NCBI GenBank assembly: GCA_030340625.1
Contig: JAOPHQ010004836.1
Coordinates: 290,001 to 354,000, forward strand
Direction: 5' to 3'
Origin: Merluccius polli
Taxonomy: Eukaryota; Chordata; Actinopteri; Gadiformes; Merlucciidae
Length of the DNA: 64,000 nt
Position numbers and translations under genes: made by a program. Numbering within the stretch: the stretch's first letter is position 1; each line of letters starts with the position of its first letter. Positions 12,621 through 37,468 of this stretch are shown here, in pieces. The notes beneath the pieces are model-generated. The model was given only the letters and a program-made list of their open reading frames with translations, ran no database searches and was not told the DNA's origin.

Positions 12621-12692
12621 ATGACCAGATCTGACAGACACATTTTAGATTGTTTTATCAGTCTAAAATGTGTCTGGTCAGACCTGGTCAGT
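12621..12692. other. long near-perfect hairpin, miRNA-like
   Basis: TGACCAGATCTGAC and AGACACATTTTAGA pair with TCTAAAATGTGTCT and GGTCAGACCTGGTCA across a loop of about 11 nt. The stem is about 30 bp with one bulged C and a G-U step, the size of a pre-miRNA. I do not recognise either arm as a known miRNA; a tiny palindromic mobile element is the alternative. Confidence 0.45.
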
Positions 12693-13420
12693 GATCTACA
12701 CTTCATATTGTAGAAAATAATTTGAATGTGTTCATATTATGTATTTATAATGCATTGTATTTGGACATATCCATGGATAAGATTCTGGGATAATTTATAT
12801 ACAACAAATCAGAACATAAATGAACATAGCCTATAGTCAGATCAGTGGCACAGTGCAGTAAGTCCCCTCGACAACACAAGGCCCACACCGAACAGCATGG
12901 AGAATAAGAGTTTGTGTCATTGCTCTTACTGTATACAATGCACATCCTCACCGCTGTGCCGGGATGATCCAATCAGATTGACTTCATTTGTTTATGAATC
13001 TCTTCCATTCTGTCCCGTCGGTATAGCAGATTAGGACTTGCTGTGGATTATATCACACCTGCACCTCCAGAAATAACCCATGTTTTTACCACAAGGTAAT
13101 GTGGAAAACTGACATTTTAAACACACTCCTTTGGGGAAAGCTTGACTGGAATCCAACAATGGCTCCACTGAAAAGCCAGACTGTATTTACAGCTAGCGCC
13201 AACTGCACCCTGGCCATGCCCAGCACATGCGCTCTCATTTTAGGACTGAAATACTTACTGGCAATTAGACACAACCTTATAGTTTCCATGGAAACCCCCA
13301 TTTATTTTCCCTTCCTTTTTTTAGCAGTTCATCCTCTCTTATAATTGTAATCACGTGTAGAATCTCACAATTCATTTATTTATAACATGTTATTTATAAA
13401 ATGTTTTTATTACTAAACAG

Positions 13421-13428
<8 letters not shown>

Positions 13429-13499
<71 letters not shown>
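13429..13499. repeat. GA microsatellite
   Basis: About 35 GA units, seen directly. Confidence 0.97.
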
Positions 13500-13502
<3 letters not shown>

Positions 13503-14023
13503 TATAGTAAAGTAGGATTGAAAAGTGTCAGTGAGGGATGGGGGGGGGGTAATCTGGGGTGGCTGGGAGTATGTAACGAACCCTCTGTTCTCATAATTGC
13601 TTTTTTAAGTAGTTTTAAACTTTTTGTTAGTGTGCAGTTCTCTGTTGCACACAAAAATAAAACATAAAAGGAGATGCTGGTTGGATGTAAACATTCAATG
13701 TCAGGATTCGATTCAATCCTTGTTGGAGAGTTGCATTACGCATATGGATAATGCGTAGCCCTGTGTAAGCAGGTCCTCATTACAACGTTAAAAAAGAGTA
13801 GCGTGTCTATACATAGATGTTCCAATTACTGAATACCAACAAGGTCCAGGGTGGAATAGAACCAGCGAGGTGAAGGAAAGACTGTCCCTGCTACCAAAAT
13901 AGCCATCTGTGTGTTGAAATAGCACAGGTCTGATTGAGAGTCAGATATTAATAGTCTTAGAAGCACAACTTGCTAAAGGCAGTGTTGCATTTATGTCTGC
14001 ATCTAGATCATCAATCCGTTTTA

Positions 14024-14066
<43 letters not shown>

Positions 14067-14811
14067 TTCTCAGTGTCTCTCTCTCTTCCTTCGTCAATCC
14101 GTGCACACAAAAACAACATGCAAACAAACTCACACTGTCCCTCTCTGTATTTCTTTCACACACACACACACACACCCCTTTTCAATGATGCTGATCAAAC
14201 CCAACGAAACACTGTTAACATCATGGTGGTTTTAGTATGACCATGCAGATAGCAGGGAGCTATTTTCTACGTTGCTGTGTCCCTGACTCCTCCTCATGCA
14301 CAACTACCCAATGAAAAGCAAAGCTTCAGTGTGTCTCACTTCCAAAATGTATCCAGGGCAGAGGGCCTTTAGAGAAACATGCAATCTGGGTTTATAGGTC
14401 TCCCATGTTTATTACAGCAGTAACTGAGTGTCCTCTAGCAGACGAATCAGAACTTACGTAAATTGCCACTGCTGGGGTTTGTGGAAGAACAGAAAAAGTA
14501 ATAAAACCAGGGTTAATACAAAAGTACACAAACCACTCATATAAGCACAAATCACTTGTTTTGTGTTATGTCTTGTTTTGTGTCACTTGTTTTGTGTTGT
14601 GAAGTTGCTACCTTTTCAGGCAGCAACTTCATACGGTGTACTGACGAGCCATATATATATATATATATATACTTTACTTGCTGCATCTGCTTCTCCAACG
14701 GGCCACACCTGCCTCTCCTCCTACAGCTGATACTTTGACCACGCCCCCCTTGCGACATAAACTTTTCCCATTGTTTACTTTTTCAATTTGGTTTGGTATA
14801 AGCCGTTACAG

Positions 14812-14939
14812 AGGTGCAATAGTAGGGGTGAACACAGGTATATCTCATGACATTAATTATAGGCACTGGCATGCCTAAAGGCCAGTAATTAACTTAATGA
14901 GCTATACCTGTTAATTTTCGTCACTACTAGTACACCTTA
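14812..14939. mobile_element. small palindromic MITE, copy B
   Basis: Diverged partner of the element at 9560-9690. It has the same CACTGGCATGCC-type centre and the same outer blocks, starting GAGGTGCAATAGTAGGGGTG and ending ACTAGTACACCTTA. Confidence 0.6.
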
Positions 14940-15789
14940 GAGCCATAAAGAGAGAGTTGTGTCATCTTCGTTGACGAAGTGTTTTAGGCTGTGACACTAT
15001 TGTGGGATGCATGGCTGTTTATAGAGTTTGAAGATGTAGAAATAGACCTCCCGATTACTTAAATGGAGATGTTCTAGAAATGACTGCATGTTGAAATGGG
15101 AGAGTGCTGTGGCTACCCCAAACCCTGACCAAATGAACACATGGCTTCCATTGAAAATCCTTACGTCATTACCTCACATAGTATGTTGTTATAGTAATTT
15201 GTGATGGTAAAATTGCTCCTGCACACTTACATCAACTATTTTTGGTGGTGCGTCCCCATGAAGAACAACCAACCTTGATAGAATGGCTTGATGAGGGCTG
15301 GGTCCAAGGTCTGTACAGGGGTACCATTGTCTTTGTTATGTAAATTTTATATTAATAGGAGAGAATTCTGTCCCTTGTAGTTTTCAAAATGCCTATTTCC
15401 ACACATTTTGTTGTAAAGGCGCTTCTTAAGTCACTGAGTCAGATCCGCCTTAAGAGGGTTTGTGTGACACTGCTTCTATATGTTATGAAACGGTCTGTTA
15501 CTATAATAAAAGGTGTAATAAGGGGAAGCGCTTTATATTAAGGTCCTTGTAATAAGCATTAGTTAATAGGTAATAAGGCCCTTAGTTAATAGGTAAATAA
15601 GCGTTAGTTAATAGGTAATAATGCCCTCAATAAGCATTAGTTAATAGAAAATACGACCCTTATAAGTCCTTATAATATGCTTAATAAAAAGGTAAAAAGG
15701 CCCTTATTAAGCATTAGTTAATAGATAATAAGGCCCTTAAAAAGTATTACTTAATAGCTAATAAGGACCTTATAAGGCCTTATAATTCC

Positions 15790-16012
15790 ATTGACAGCCT
15801 TGTAGGTCTGTACCATCGTCTTGAATCTGATACCAGCCGCTACAGGGAGCCGCTGGAGGTCACGGAAGAGAGGAGGGGTCACATGGGAGAACTTCGGCAG
15901 GTTGAACGCGAGTCGTGCTGCCGCGGTCTGGATGCCAAGGCTTGAGGGCAGAGGCAGGGAGTCCAGCCAGGAGCGAGTTGCAGTAGTCGAGGCGGGAGAT
16001 GACGAGCGCTTT
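15790..16012 (-). pseudogene. LINE reverse-transcriptase C-terminal relic (L2/Rex-like)
   Basis: The minus-strand translation contains NLPKFSHVTPP, LPVAAGIRFKTMV and TYKAVNG, matching the remembered end of fish L2-type reverse transcriptases (FSHVTPLL...LPVAARIRFK...YKAVNG). Upstream in another frame the SRLDYCNSLLAG segment is frameshifted. It is a short dead fragment inside the left part of the foldback element. Confidence 0.65.
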
Positions 16013-16446
16013 ATTATGCACTTATTAACAGTTAAATAATGCTTTGTGCAGCTACCGGATCTAAAGCGAGAACAATGCCTTATTATTATGCACTTATTAA
16101 CAGTTAAATATGCTTTTCGCAGCTCCCCCATCTGGAATGAACTTTACATGTGGTCATAAAATGTGAGAAAAAAAATTACATATAAATATAATAACTTTAG
16201 CGGTGAATCACTTTCATGTAAATGGCAGTCACATGCGGCCACAAAGAGAACATTGTATAAAACATATATATACATATACATATATATATAAAACATAGGC
16301 TCAAAGAGGCCTTTGAAAAACCTTGAGGTAAACTGTATATTGTAAAAGATCATCTGAAAATGTTATGAAACACCAACCTTCAGAGACCAGGCAGTTACAC
16401 ACATTTCATAACGTTTTCAGATTATCTTTAACAATATACAGTTTAC

Positions 16447-16970
16447 TAGCCTGGCAAGCCAGACCCACATCAGAAAGATGTAAGGTCTGGCGCAGCTCCA
16501 TTGGCAGTGTGGGCGGGATAAACGGTTGTCTTTCAAGTTCCCTCTGCACGCAATAGGATAGCGCTACAACCAATCAGAGCAACGAAGAAGGTGACGTAGT
16601 CAGAGCGACGGCTCTGACTACGGAATTAATCAAAACTCCGAATACATATTTCTTTTCGAGGAAAGACTTCAGTGCCGTTCTTTGTTCTTTTCTCAAAGAA
16701 AATGTTAACTTCAAGTCTTGAAGAGTCGCGGCCAAAGGCGAGTCGAAAGACAGCCATTCGCCAGCAGCAGCAGCAGCCATTGTTTACCTCTAACACGGAA
16801 CCGTCGCAACTCTGTCGTCATGGTAGCCCAGCTTCCGATTCCGCCCCTCACGATGTGATTGGCCTGACAGATTTTCTGTTTCCAGCACAGAAAGCCGATG
16901 ACGAAGGGCAAGACCCCCCTGGCTGCAAATTAAATTTGCTGTCGCTAGGGGCGTCTAGATTTCTAGGCTA
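16447..16970. mobile_element. nonautonomous DNA element nested in the foldback
   Basis: 524 bp bounded by TAGCCTGG and CTAGGCTA inverted ends. The host sequence ACAGTTTAC occurs on both sides (16438-16446 and 16971-16979), giving an 8-9-bp target duplication as in hAT, Merlin or Mutator-like elements. The interior has a short CAG run and no recognisable transposase. Confidence 0.7.
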
Positions 16971-17450
16971 ACAGTTTACCTCAAGGTTTTGCAAAGGCCT
17001 GTTTGAGCCTATGTTTTATATATATGTATATGTATGTAATATATATGTTTTATACAATGTCTCTTTGTATAAAGAGAAAATCTTCACTTCAATTTACATG
17101 AAAGTGATAACTAACTTTTTTTTCCAAAAAGCTGTCTTAGTGTGTTTTTGTGATTCACCGCTAAAATATTGTATTTATATGTAATTTCTTTTTCACATTT
17201 TATCAAGCCTGACCACATGCAGTGTTCATTCCATATGGGGAGCTGCGAAAAGCATCGTTTACTGGTAATAAGTGCATAGTTAACTGCTAATAAACACATA
17301 ATAAAGTCTATTAATCTTTATAAAGCAAGAATAAAAGCTTAGTTAAGGTTTAACAATGACATTATAGGTAAGTTAGTTCAACTCAATACATACACAATGT
17401 TAAAAAGCATATTATAAGGACTTATAAGGGCCTTATTAACTAGCGCTTCT

Positions 17451-20369
17451 GTTACATCAATAGAATTTCCACAGCCCAGTAAGTCACACACCTAGTAAGT
17501 AAGAACAAGGCTTACTAACATCAATAGAATAGCATCCATAGACTCGTTACCTGCACACCAACTACATGGTTAAGCTTTGTGAATATATTATATTATTAGA
17601 TATTTTGGTATAGATGAAGTATTGATACTGGATCTGGGGCGTGGGTAATGTGCCATTACACCCTAGTAGCTTTGAATGATGATGAACACATCATGTTTGC
17701 TGCGCTTTAAAAATATTATTATTATTGTTATTATTATTATTGTTGTTGTTATTGTTGTTGTTATTGTTGTTGTTAGTATTGTTATTAATAATCATAATCA
17801 TAATAATTGTATTATTTAATATTATATGTTGTATTATTTTATTTGTGTTATTATTATCATTATTATCATTATGATAATAATCATAATCATAATCTTTATT
17901 GTCCACCAATGTGGAAATTTGCCATCGGCTTCACAGGTTGGTTAAAACAGTAAATCACAATAAATACAGTAAATACAATACAATAATAAATAACACAACA
18001 TGCACAGTACAGACAACAATAACAGACATGGTTTCAGTGTGAATGGTGTTTACGAAATTAGCAAAGTTATTGTATTTGGTATAAAAGACCTTTTGTAAAT
18101 GTTCTTGGTTGCTTTAGTGGTTTTATAGTGTCGTCCCGAGGGCAGTTTTATGAATTCTATAAAAAAAGGGAATGAACTGGATCAGACAAAAAATCTGTTT
18201 GTAATGTTTCACCTGTGACCAAACATTATGAATTTCCATATTCAGAAACGGATTGCTCCGTTATTCTCAAGAGGCTAGACACATTGACACGCTAGACAAG
18301 ATTAAAAATAGACTAACAAACAAACCACAGACGTGAAGCACTAGGTCAGCAGGTTGCACCGTGCCCTGGGCAACATTAGTTGTTGGTGGATTCAGAGCCC
18401 TTGGAGAGGCTGTAGCTCGGTCTGGATGGATTGGATTTTATTTTTTTAAATCTATGCAACGAGTCTGTCTGACTACTAGAAACTGAAGCAGCACAATGCT
18501 GGCTAGCCATTCAACCTGCTGTCACTCTAATCTTATAATTTGAGCTAGTTATATAATTATACCATAACTACTTACATATGAAATACTACTGACAAGCAGG
18601 GCGGTTTGCAATACTCGGAAACAATTTGCATTATGTTACTAGTTACCGAATGTCACTGCTTTGTGTTTCGTGGTAAATCAGCAAAGTGATTTGCAATTTC
18701 CACTCATTCTCTGAGTGGAACTCTCTGAGTATAAATGAACTACGTGACCGTCAAGGTTTTTGACCCTCCATTGACGCAACTCTGTCTTTCTATGGCTCTG
18801 CCATGTGATTGTAGCAGAGCCAAAGGCCTGTTGCTCTAAATATGTGTGATAATGTGAATTTGATAATGTGAATAAGCTGACGTCCCACATTTTTCCATAT
18901 AAACATGGTTATAGTTTATAGTTAATAGTTGAATATCTGAACATTTGCTTAAGCTTACTGTCTAACTTTACTTTGAGTCTACCAGAAACTGAGTTACATA
19001 TCTATATGTTACATATCTACATTTTTACTCAATTCTTCCAAACCTCTTTTTTCTGTGTTTATAAGATTAAGACGAGAAGAGGCTTAACTTGTGAGAGAAA
19101 AACATATTATAAACTGATTAGAGTAAGAAAGTTAAGCTTCAGTCTAACTCTCAAAAAGCATATTGATCATAATCAACATGAACTTTAGAGTCTCATGTTT
19201 CATGAGGTCTGTTTTTCGGTTGCATTTCCATGGATACTGGCCCTCCTGCTCTCACCTCATGGTAACTGTTGCCGCAGCAACTGAATGAAGCTATTCTAGT
19301 GTGTAGCACTGCAAAGAAATAATGATAACCGACACTATTCTTGATTGCTTACAAAATGTAATCTAACGTCACCGTTCATGTTTTACTTAACATGACAATA
19401 GACTTGGGGAAAGAAATGCCCAATCACCAAATAATTAATCATTAAATGTGCCTTCTCTTGGCAATGTGGAAAGAACTATCTTTTGTTCAATGCATGAGAG
19501 AGTGAAGGACCTCTAAAAATAAAGTCCTACTGTGTGTGTGTGTCATCTTATTTGTTTAATAAACCATAGATAAATCTAATAAAAATAACACTTATTGTAT
19601 TGTATTCGTTTTGCTTTTTGGACACGTGGGTGACAAATCATTGTTACAACTTTGTCACAATGTTTAAATCTAGCCGTGACACTGAATTCTTTCATGAATT
19701 TAATTGACAAAGAGCTTTGTACCTTAACAGAACTTATCTTTCTGCTAAAATACACCCATTAAACAAATGTCAACTTTGTCATACCAAACTCTAAAGTAAT
19801 AGCAGCACTTTGTGCCCTTGTCATGCAGTTCTCCGACTTCTATTTATCCACCTCTTAAACATTATTTACAGTTTTTTGGTGGTTTGTGTTATCTACAACA
19901 TAGTATGGGGGTGCACTCATTGCTCACTAAGATAAAAAAAACACTTCTTTGGGTCAAACTACTACAGCTGAATGGTGGCAGATGATTCTGTATAATTAAT
20001 TCATGAACGCTCAAGACAATCTTTAGGGAATACATTGTAATCTAATATGCCCAAACTACACAAACACACACACACCTTGTGTTTCATTTTAGAAAATAAC
20101 CATTAGATTATTCGACTTCCCAAACTGTTTACAGGCTTGAGATCCAAAAAGCAATAAACCATACACTAATCCAAATTGAAGGGAGGGGTGAGGGTAAACG
20201 AGGAGAAGGTGGACGTGTTTTAGTAACGCACCAGAAACATGAAATAATGATGAGCCCTGCTAGGAACAAGGTTGAGTTACCGTGAGCTACAGCCGCTACG
20301 TATCGGCGAAGTCACACGAGTGGAGAGCGACCAGGAAGACTGAAGTAACAGAGTCACTGGAAAGTCTTG
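17451..20369. other. intergenic, no gene seen
   Basis: AT-rich. An ATT/GTT trinucleotide-rich stretch occupies 17709-17890, followed by TTTATTGTCC...GGAAATTTGCC, which resembles the tail of a fish retroelement but cannot be assigned. No coding exon recognised before the triobp start. Confidence 0.45.
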
Positions 20370-32891
<12,522 letters not shown>

Positions 32892-32938
32892 GTGGGATGA
32901 AGAGCCACAGCCAATTGGGAGATGGCCTCCCTCAATGA
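32892..32938 (+). pseudogene. triobp: out-of-frame continuation of the triobp last exon
   Basis: In the phase predicted from the previous exon the last exon ends at TGA 32889-32891. One frame over, the same exon reads LYDRYKEACAELSGMKSHSQ and stops at 32936-32938. YDRYKEACAEL resembles the family's KYQDVYVEL-type segment, so the native frame was probably this one and a base is missing near 32847-32854. Confidence 0.5.
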
Positions 32939-33396
32939 ACCCCCGAGACTGAGAGGACAAGGAGGGGACAAGAGACACCGGGACAACGAATCACTGGCTC
33001 TTTAAGAGTGAAACCAATACAATACAGAATACCAAGAGGAAGAAGTGTGATGTAGTATTGCTTTGGGCTCACACAGGCTCACAGAATCATGTGTACTGTT
33101 ACATTTGGAAAATCCTTTAACGATAGTTTCTGTAAAGATGTTAAAAAAACTAAAAAAACGAAACAATGAATGAATACTTTTTCTTCATGTACTTTTAATT
33201 GTGTTTATTAAGTTACGAGACACACATACATGCAGACAGGAGTGAAGACTTGACAGATAGCCTTGATAGCCTCACATGATTGTGATATGAAATATCTTAA
33301 AATTATATTAATGTAAACAAGCTGAAAGACAGGAGGCGGGAGCTCAAGGAGAAAAACCACTGTGCTCATCCACTCAGCAAAATCTACTTGTCACTC

Positions 33397-33402
33397 TTTA
33401 TT
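33397..33402 (-). terminator. smdt1: smdt1 polyadenylation signal
   Basis: AATAAA on the minus strand, 154 bp past the smdt1 stop codon. A second AATAAA lies at 33204-33209. Confidence 0.55.
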
Positions 33403-33555
33403 GCAGCTGGCACGCTTTCCCACCACCGATCCAAAGCACCCTGTGGAAATACAAGTGGCAATAACAAAAGTTCATTTCTGGACGGTCGCACGCAAGTGTG
33501 TTTTTGTTTAACATTGAAATGAGGAGTTAGACGCTACCATTTAAAAGGCTAGTGT

Positions 33556-34810
33556 TCAGTCATCATCGTCATCGTCTTCCGGGACAAAGATGTCGTGCTC
33601 CTCCAAAAGAGCGGCAAAGTTCTTGCTGATCAGAGTTCCCACATAAAGGAAAGGCACCACCACGATGGTCATCCGGATCAGACCAAATGATGTCTGAAAA
33701 AAAGGAGGGGGGGGGGGGGGGGGGGAAGGTCAACATTGGGCATCTTGGGAAGACTGGTCCAAAATGAACACCTGCCACCGGCCAACAGCGCATAGATGCG
33801 ACCGTTTGGCTGGTAAAGGTAATCTTGGACCCTTGGTGTGCAATGTGACATGTTGACACACTTGAAAGCATTTGGAGCAAAGTGAAGCAAATCAAATGCA
33901 AAATAAAAAGCACATTAAAAAGCACAATGAAATGCCCTGGGGTCCGTTTCACAAAGCAGGTTTAACAACCTCTGAGTTTAATCCTAAACGCTGAGTTGAT
34001 CTCCACTGAGATAGAAAACTCTGGGATTTCGGTTCCACAACACCGGTTTTGAGTTAAGTTGATCAACTCAGAGGAGTTCCACCTAGGGTTGAGCGCGTGC
34101 ACCACAACTATAAAAAGCCAGCATCAATGGAGCCCCGATTCGACGAGTCACCATGGCAACGGGGAAGTCACCAACCTCGATTGGAAATACTTAATATACC
34201 TACTACTAATGCGCTCATATGGCGAGTTTCAACACGTTTTTAGAAAGAAGTGCAACACTGCTGCGTAAGTTTAAATGGAGTCCTTTGCGATCACAATAAT
34301 ATTACAGAGGAAAACTGCTTGAATGGTAACTATTTATTTCATTTAGGTGCAATCCCGCGGGGGAGAAGCGCACTTGACAGCAGCTTAAGATTACATTATT
34401 CAAACAGATAAGACCTCGGCATGATCATTTTGATCATGTTTTACACTGTAAAGTAAATATTAAGTGGCTATTTGACTGTATACAGTTGCCTCTACATCTC
34501 CGACATTGTACAAAAAATATTTGCAAAGAAACGCAGTGCAACACACAATATCTGCTGGGATGTGAGAGACTACGGTTGGTAATGTTGCACATGTAAGGAC
34601 GGATTAGGTTGCGTATGTAAACGATGGACTGTGACGTGAAACGGTACCGCTGAAAAAGATAATTGTCTGGAAATGATAATTGTCTGGAAACCTACATCTA
34701 TGGTCTGATAACCCTCTCCCGACGAATATTTAATTCTCTGCGCAGTAAATAATAATTATATAATAATAATTAATTGCATTTATATAGCGCTTTTCAAGAC
34801 ACCCAAAGCG

Positions 34811-34896
<86 letters not shown>

Positions 34897-36629
34897 AGTA
34901 AGGGAGTACCGGCACTTATTTTTTTCCACTTCGAACGCTGGTCAAAAGGACATGTTCGTGAAAAAGTCGCCTCCTACTGCCTAACTGTGTGTTCACACCG
35001 CACTTTGTCCCATTTCGCCTATTCGCGCGAATAGGCGAATGTTGCCGCGCGACAAATCATAATCTGTCGCTGTGCATTTTTGTGTGCATTCGCGGGGCGA
35101 ATTATTCGCGGGGCGAATTTTTTTTTTGCCTGGCAACAGTCCTTCATGCCAATTCAGTCTCTCATCAACCATGGCCGAGATAACCACCATTGCGTGTCTG
35201 TATCTGTTGTGGAAGAGGGAGAGACGTTTCTTCCATATTGCTGTCTGATCTGGATCAGGCAGTGAACGCTACGTCACTCAGGGAGTGAACGCTGATTGGC
35301 TGTTTCAACGCGAATGCCGCGAAGAAGTTGAAATATTTTAACTTTATTCGCGGGGCGAATTATTCGCGGCGCGAATCCACGTGAACGCGCTCGCCGTTCA
35401 CGAGGAAAAATTTCGCGCTGTCAATCAAATCTTGTCGCGCGTATCGGCGAAAAAAAAATTCGCCCGATTCGCGTCTCCACGTTCACTTAACATTGAAACG
35501 TGTCGCGGGGCGAAGTGCGGTGTGAACACACCTTAATGGACTTCTGAAATAGCACTGACTCTGATTTTGTTAAATGATTTTTGACAGACGGCTACGCCAA
35601 AACTCGCTGACTGAATGAATGAGGAAATCAAATGGCGTGTGTGGCTGAAAGAGGGCGGAGACAGATTGATCCATTGAGTAAAACCTGGTCCCGACCAGGT
35701 TAGGTTCATAGAGTCTGTTACTACGGTAACTGACCGAGAGCGTAAGTTACCTCCCTCTGTGAAACAGGCTAGAGTTACCCCTCTTTCTCTGGTTTGAGTT
35801 ATCTCCCTTTGTGAAACGGAAATCGCAGAGTTTCCCTCAGTTCAGGGTTAATAAACGCAGGGTTTTCACTAAACCTGCTTTGTGAAACGGACCCCTGCTC
35901 CATCATGTAGGCCTTAACATTTATAAAAAGACAAGTTGGTGGCCGGCTATCCATTATTATTATTATTATTAACCCCACTCAGCTATGCATGGGCCTCATA
36001 GACTATAGTTATCGTTTGCGTTATAGGGAAGCCGTTTGGGAATCAAATCTCTGCAATACTAAACGTTGAGAATTAGCCAATTGACAATAAGGCCCCTCAC
36101 ACAAGCGGGTTGTCTCGAAATGCTTTAGAAATCATATAGGCTGCCATTACGCCATACATACTACATACCTCCGCTTCCCTTTTCCGGGCCAAACCTTAAG
36201 GTGTTGACGGCCTCGCCTCGTTATCAACAACAACAACACGTCCAGATACATGAATGTGTTTTATATCAGTCGTACTACCAACAGTTCTCACTCATTGACA
36301 AACTGACCTCAAGGCTACTGCCTTAGAGGCACATTTGGGTCGAATCCCCATCACTGGCTAAGGCTAGACTGCTATTTGATCAAGGTGGTGTCAACACCGA
36401 GCGGGTCACGCCTACACCGTCGGAACCAACCTCCGTTAACGGCTCCGTTTCTCCCCTAAATACTCACTTTGTCCGGTTTCGGTAGGATTGCACCGGACGC
36501 CGAGGTCACGGCAGTCCGACACGGAGCCGCCTTAGATAAGTTTGATGTTTGGGAGCATTTCTCGCGGCCCAGTAATCCGATATGTCTTTTGGCAAGTTGC
36601 CGTGAGAACCGCAGTACCGCCGCCGCCAT
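33556..36629 (-). CDS. smdt1: essential MCU regulator (EMRE)
   Basis: Single-pass inner mitochondrial membrane subunit that couples the MCU calcium pore to its MICU gatekeepers. Two exons: 36468-36629 (54 codons) and 33556-33693 (45 codons plus stop), joined in phase 0 (donor GTGAGT, acceptor CAG), 99 residues, close to the human 107. The N-terminus is basic and fits a mitochondrial presequence. SGAILPKP leads to the membrane helix (about 62-80, IVVVPFLYVGTLISKNFA), then EEHDIFVPE and a C-terminal run of six Asp that binds MICU1. The start Met is chosen for MAAAVLRF because the upstream in-frame Met lacks support. The intron holds a nested transposon. The gene diverges from luc7l with about 840 bp between start codons. 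Confidence 0.93.
34813..34888. repeat. TA microsatellite
   Basis: About 38 TA units, preceded by ATTTATATAGCGCTTTTCAAG...CCAAAGCGCTTA, a fragment that resembles a common fish retroelement tail. Confidence 0.95.
34987..35532. mobile_element. nested MITE with GTGTGTTCACACC ends
   Basis: GTGTGTTCACACCGCACTT at the left and its complement ending in ACACACC then TTAA at the right. The left flank reads CTAA, so a TTAA (piggyBac-type) target is possible but imperfect. The motif GGGGCGAATTATTCGCGG recurs three times inside, making the element strongly self-complementary and CpG-rich. Confidence 0.6.
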
Positions 36630-37468
36630 TTTTTCCTGCTCTGTATAGGGGGGCGGGACGAAGGACGCCAACGTATATTTGGTGGTTTGCTTTTTAGGGC
36701 GGTGCTTGACCTTGGGGGGGGAAATAAGAAAATGTAAAAGTATGTCGCCACTGAGGAAAACACCAGCGTCGTCTTTCTATATCGCCATTCGCGCTCGGTT
36801 TATTTTTTAATACATTGTGAGATTTTTATGCGTAACTCGTAACGCCTTTGGGTTCGTCATTCGATGACGTGGGCTGTCAATCACACGGGCCAGCAGCGCG
36901 CGAGGTAACTGCAGCACTTCCTCGAGGCGGAGGACGCGGTGACGCGCATGCGCGCACGCAGATAGGAAGTGGAAAGAAAAGAGGACGTTGGGCAAACTTT
37001 ACTTCTAGCTTGAATGGCTAGAATTACAATTAGATACGATGGTAATCCCGTTTTACAGGGCAACTGACGACTCGTCGTTGATTTAATAATAATAAAAAAA
37101 GTCTAGCGGCTGGCGTACAAAACACTACTCCGTATTTTGTCACCGCTTTCTTTCATTTCGACCCGCTTCTAGTTCAGACGAAGAGGAAGGCAGCGGTCCA
37201 GTGGTTTCGAAATTAGCGTTGCCTAAACCTCGCTCGGCCAACGTGGTTGCCTCCACGTTACTGGGTCAAAGACAACTTTTTGGGCAGTGGAATAAACAGT
37301 AAATGATTACTGTACGTGGCGAGCGTGTTTGAATATAAAAATAACTTGGGGGAGAAAAAAGTTGACCGTGTTGGTCCGCGAGCCGCCACCGAGGCCTGCG
37401 GTGAAGGCTGCATGTGAGCACCGTCGGCACGGAGCGACTCTCGCATAAACACCGATAACAAACGGAAA
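36630..37468. promoter_or_regulatory. divergent promoter between smdt1 and luc7l
   Basis: Head-to-head start codons 839 bp apart. A palindromic NRF1 core GCGCATGCGC lies at 36944-36953, with an ETS-type GGAAGTGG just after it. At the smdt1 start the minus strand reads AAAATGGCGGC, a YY1-like site overlapping the ATG. CpG content is high. All motifs are seen directly; their use is inferred. Confidence 0.6.

Larger units (their letters stand above)
12693..15520. other. intergenic, repeats only
   Basis: Holds a GA array (13429-13499), a CT array (14028-14063), a short TA array (14652-14671), a poly-G run (13541-13549) and MITE copy B. No exon recognised. Confidence 0.5.
15524..17450. mobile_element. 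large foldback (inverted-repeat) element
   Basis: The outer edges GAAGCGCTTTATATTAAGG and the complement of CCTTATTAACTAGCGCTTC mark the ends. Within them the block 16080-16340 (GCAGCTCCCCCATCTGGAATG, CACATGTGG, a TATATAAAACATAGGCTCAAAGAGG stretch read in part) reappears inverted at 16980-17290. Many TTAGTTAATAGGTAATAAGG-like short repeats fill the left edge. No transposase is visible, so it is nonautonomous. It carries two nested insertions listed separately. Confidence 0.7.
33940..35894. mobile_element. Harbinger-like nonautonomous DNA transposon
   Basis: In the smdt1 intron. Perfect inverted ends of about 25 bp start GGGTCCGTTTCACAAAGCAG. The trinucleotide CTG lies on both sides (33937-33939 and 35895-35897), a 3-bp duplication as in PIF/Harbinger elements. 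A further subterminal pair (AACTCAGAGG versus CTCAGTTCAGGG) is looser. No transposase was recognised; at least one other element is nested inside. Confidence 0.7.

Noticed and set aside
16574..16971. Possible exon with a CAG/Gln run
   Set aside because: It lies wholly within a nonautonomous element with its own target duplication; no splice context.
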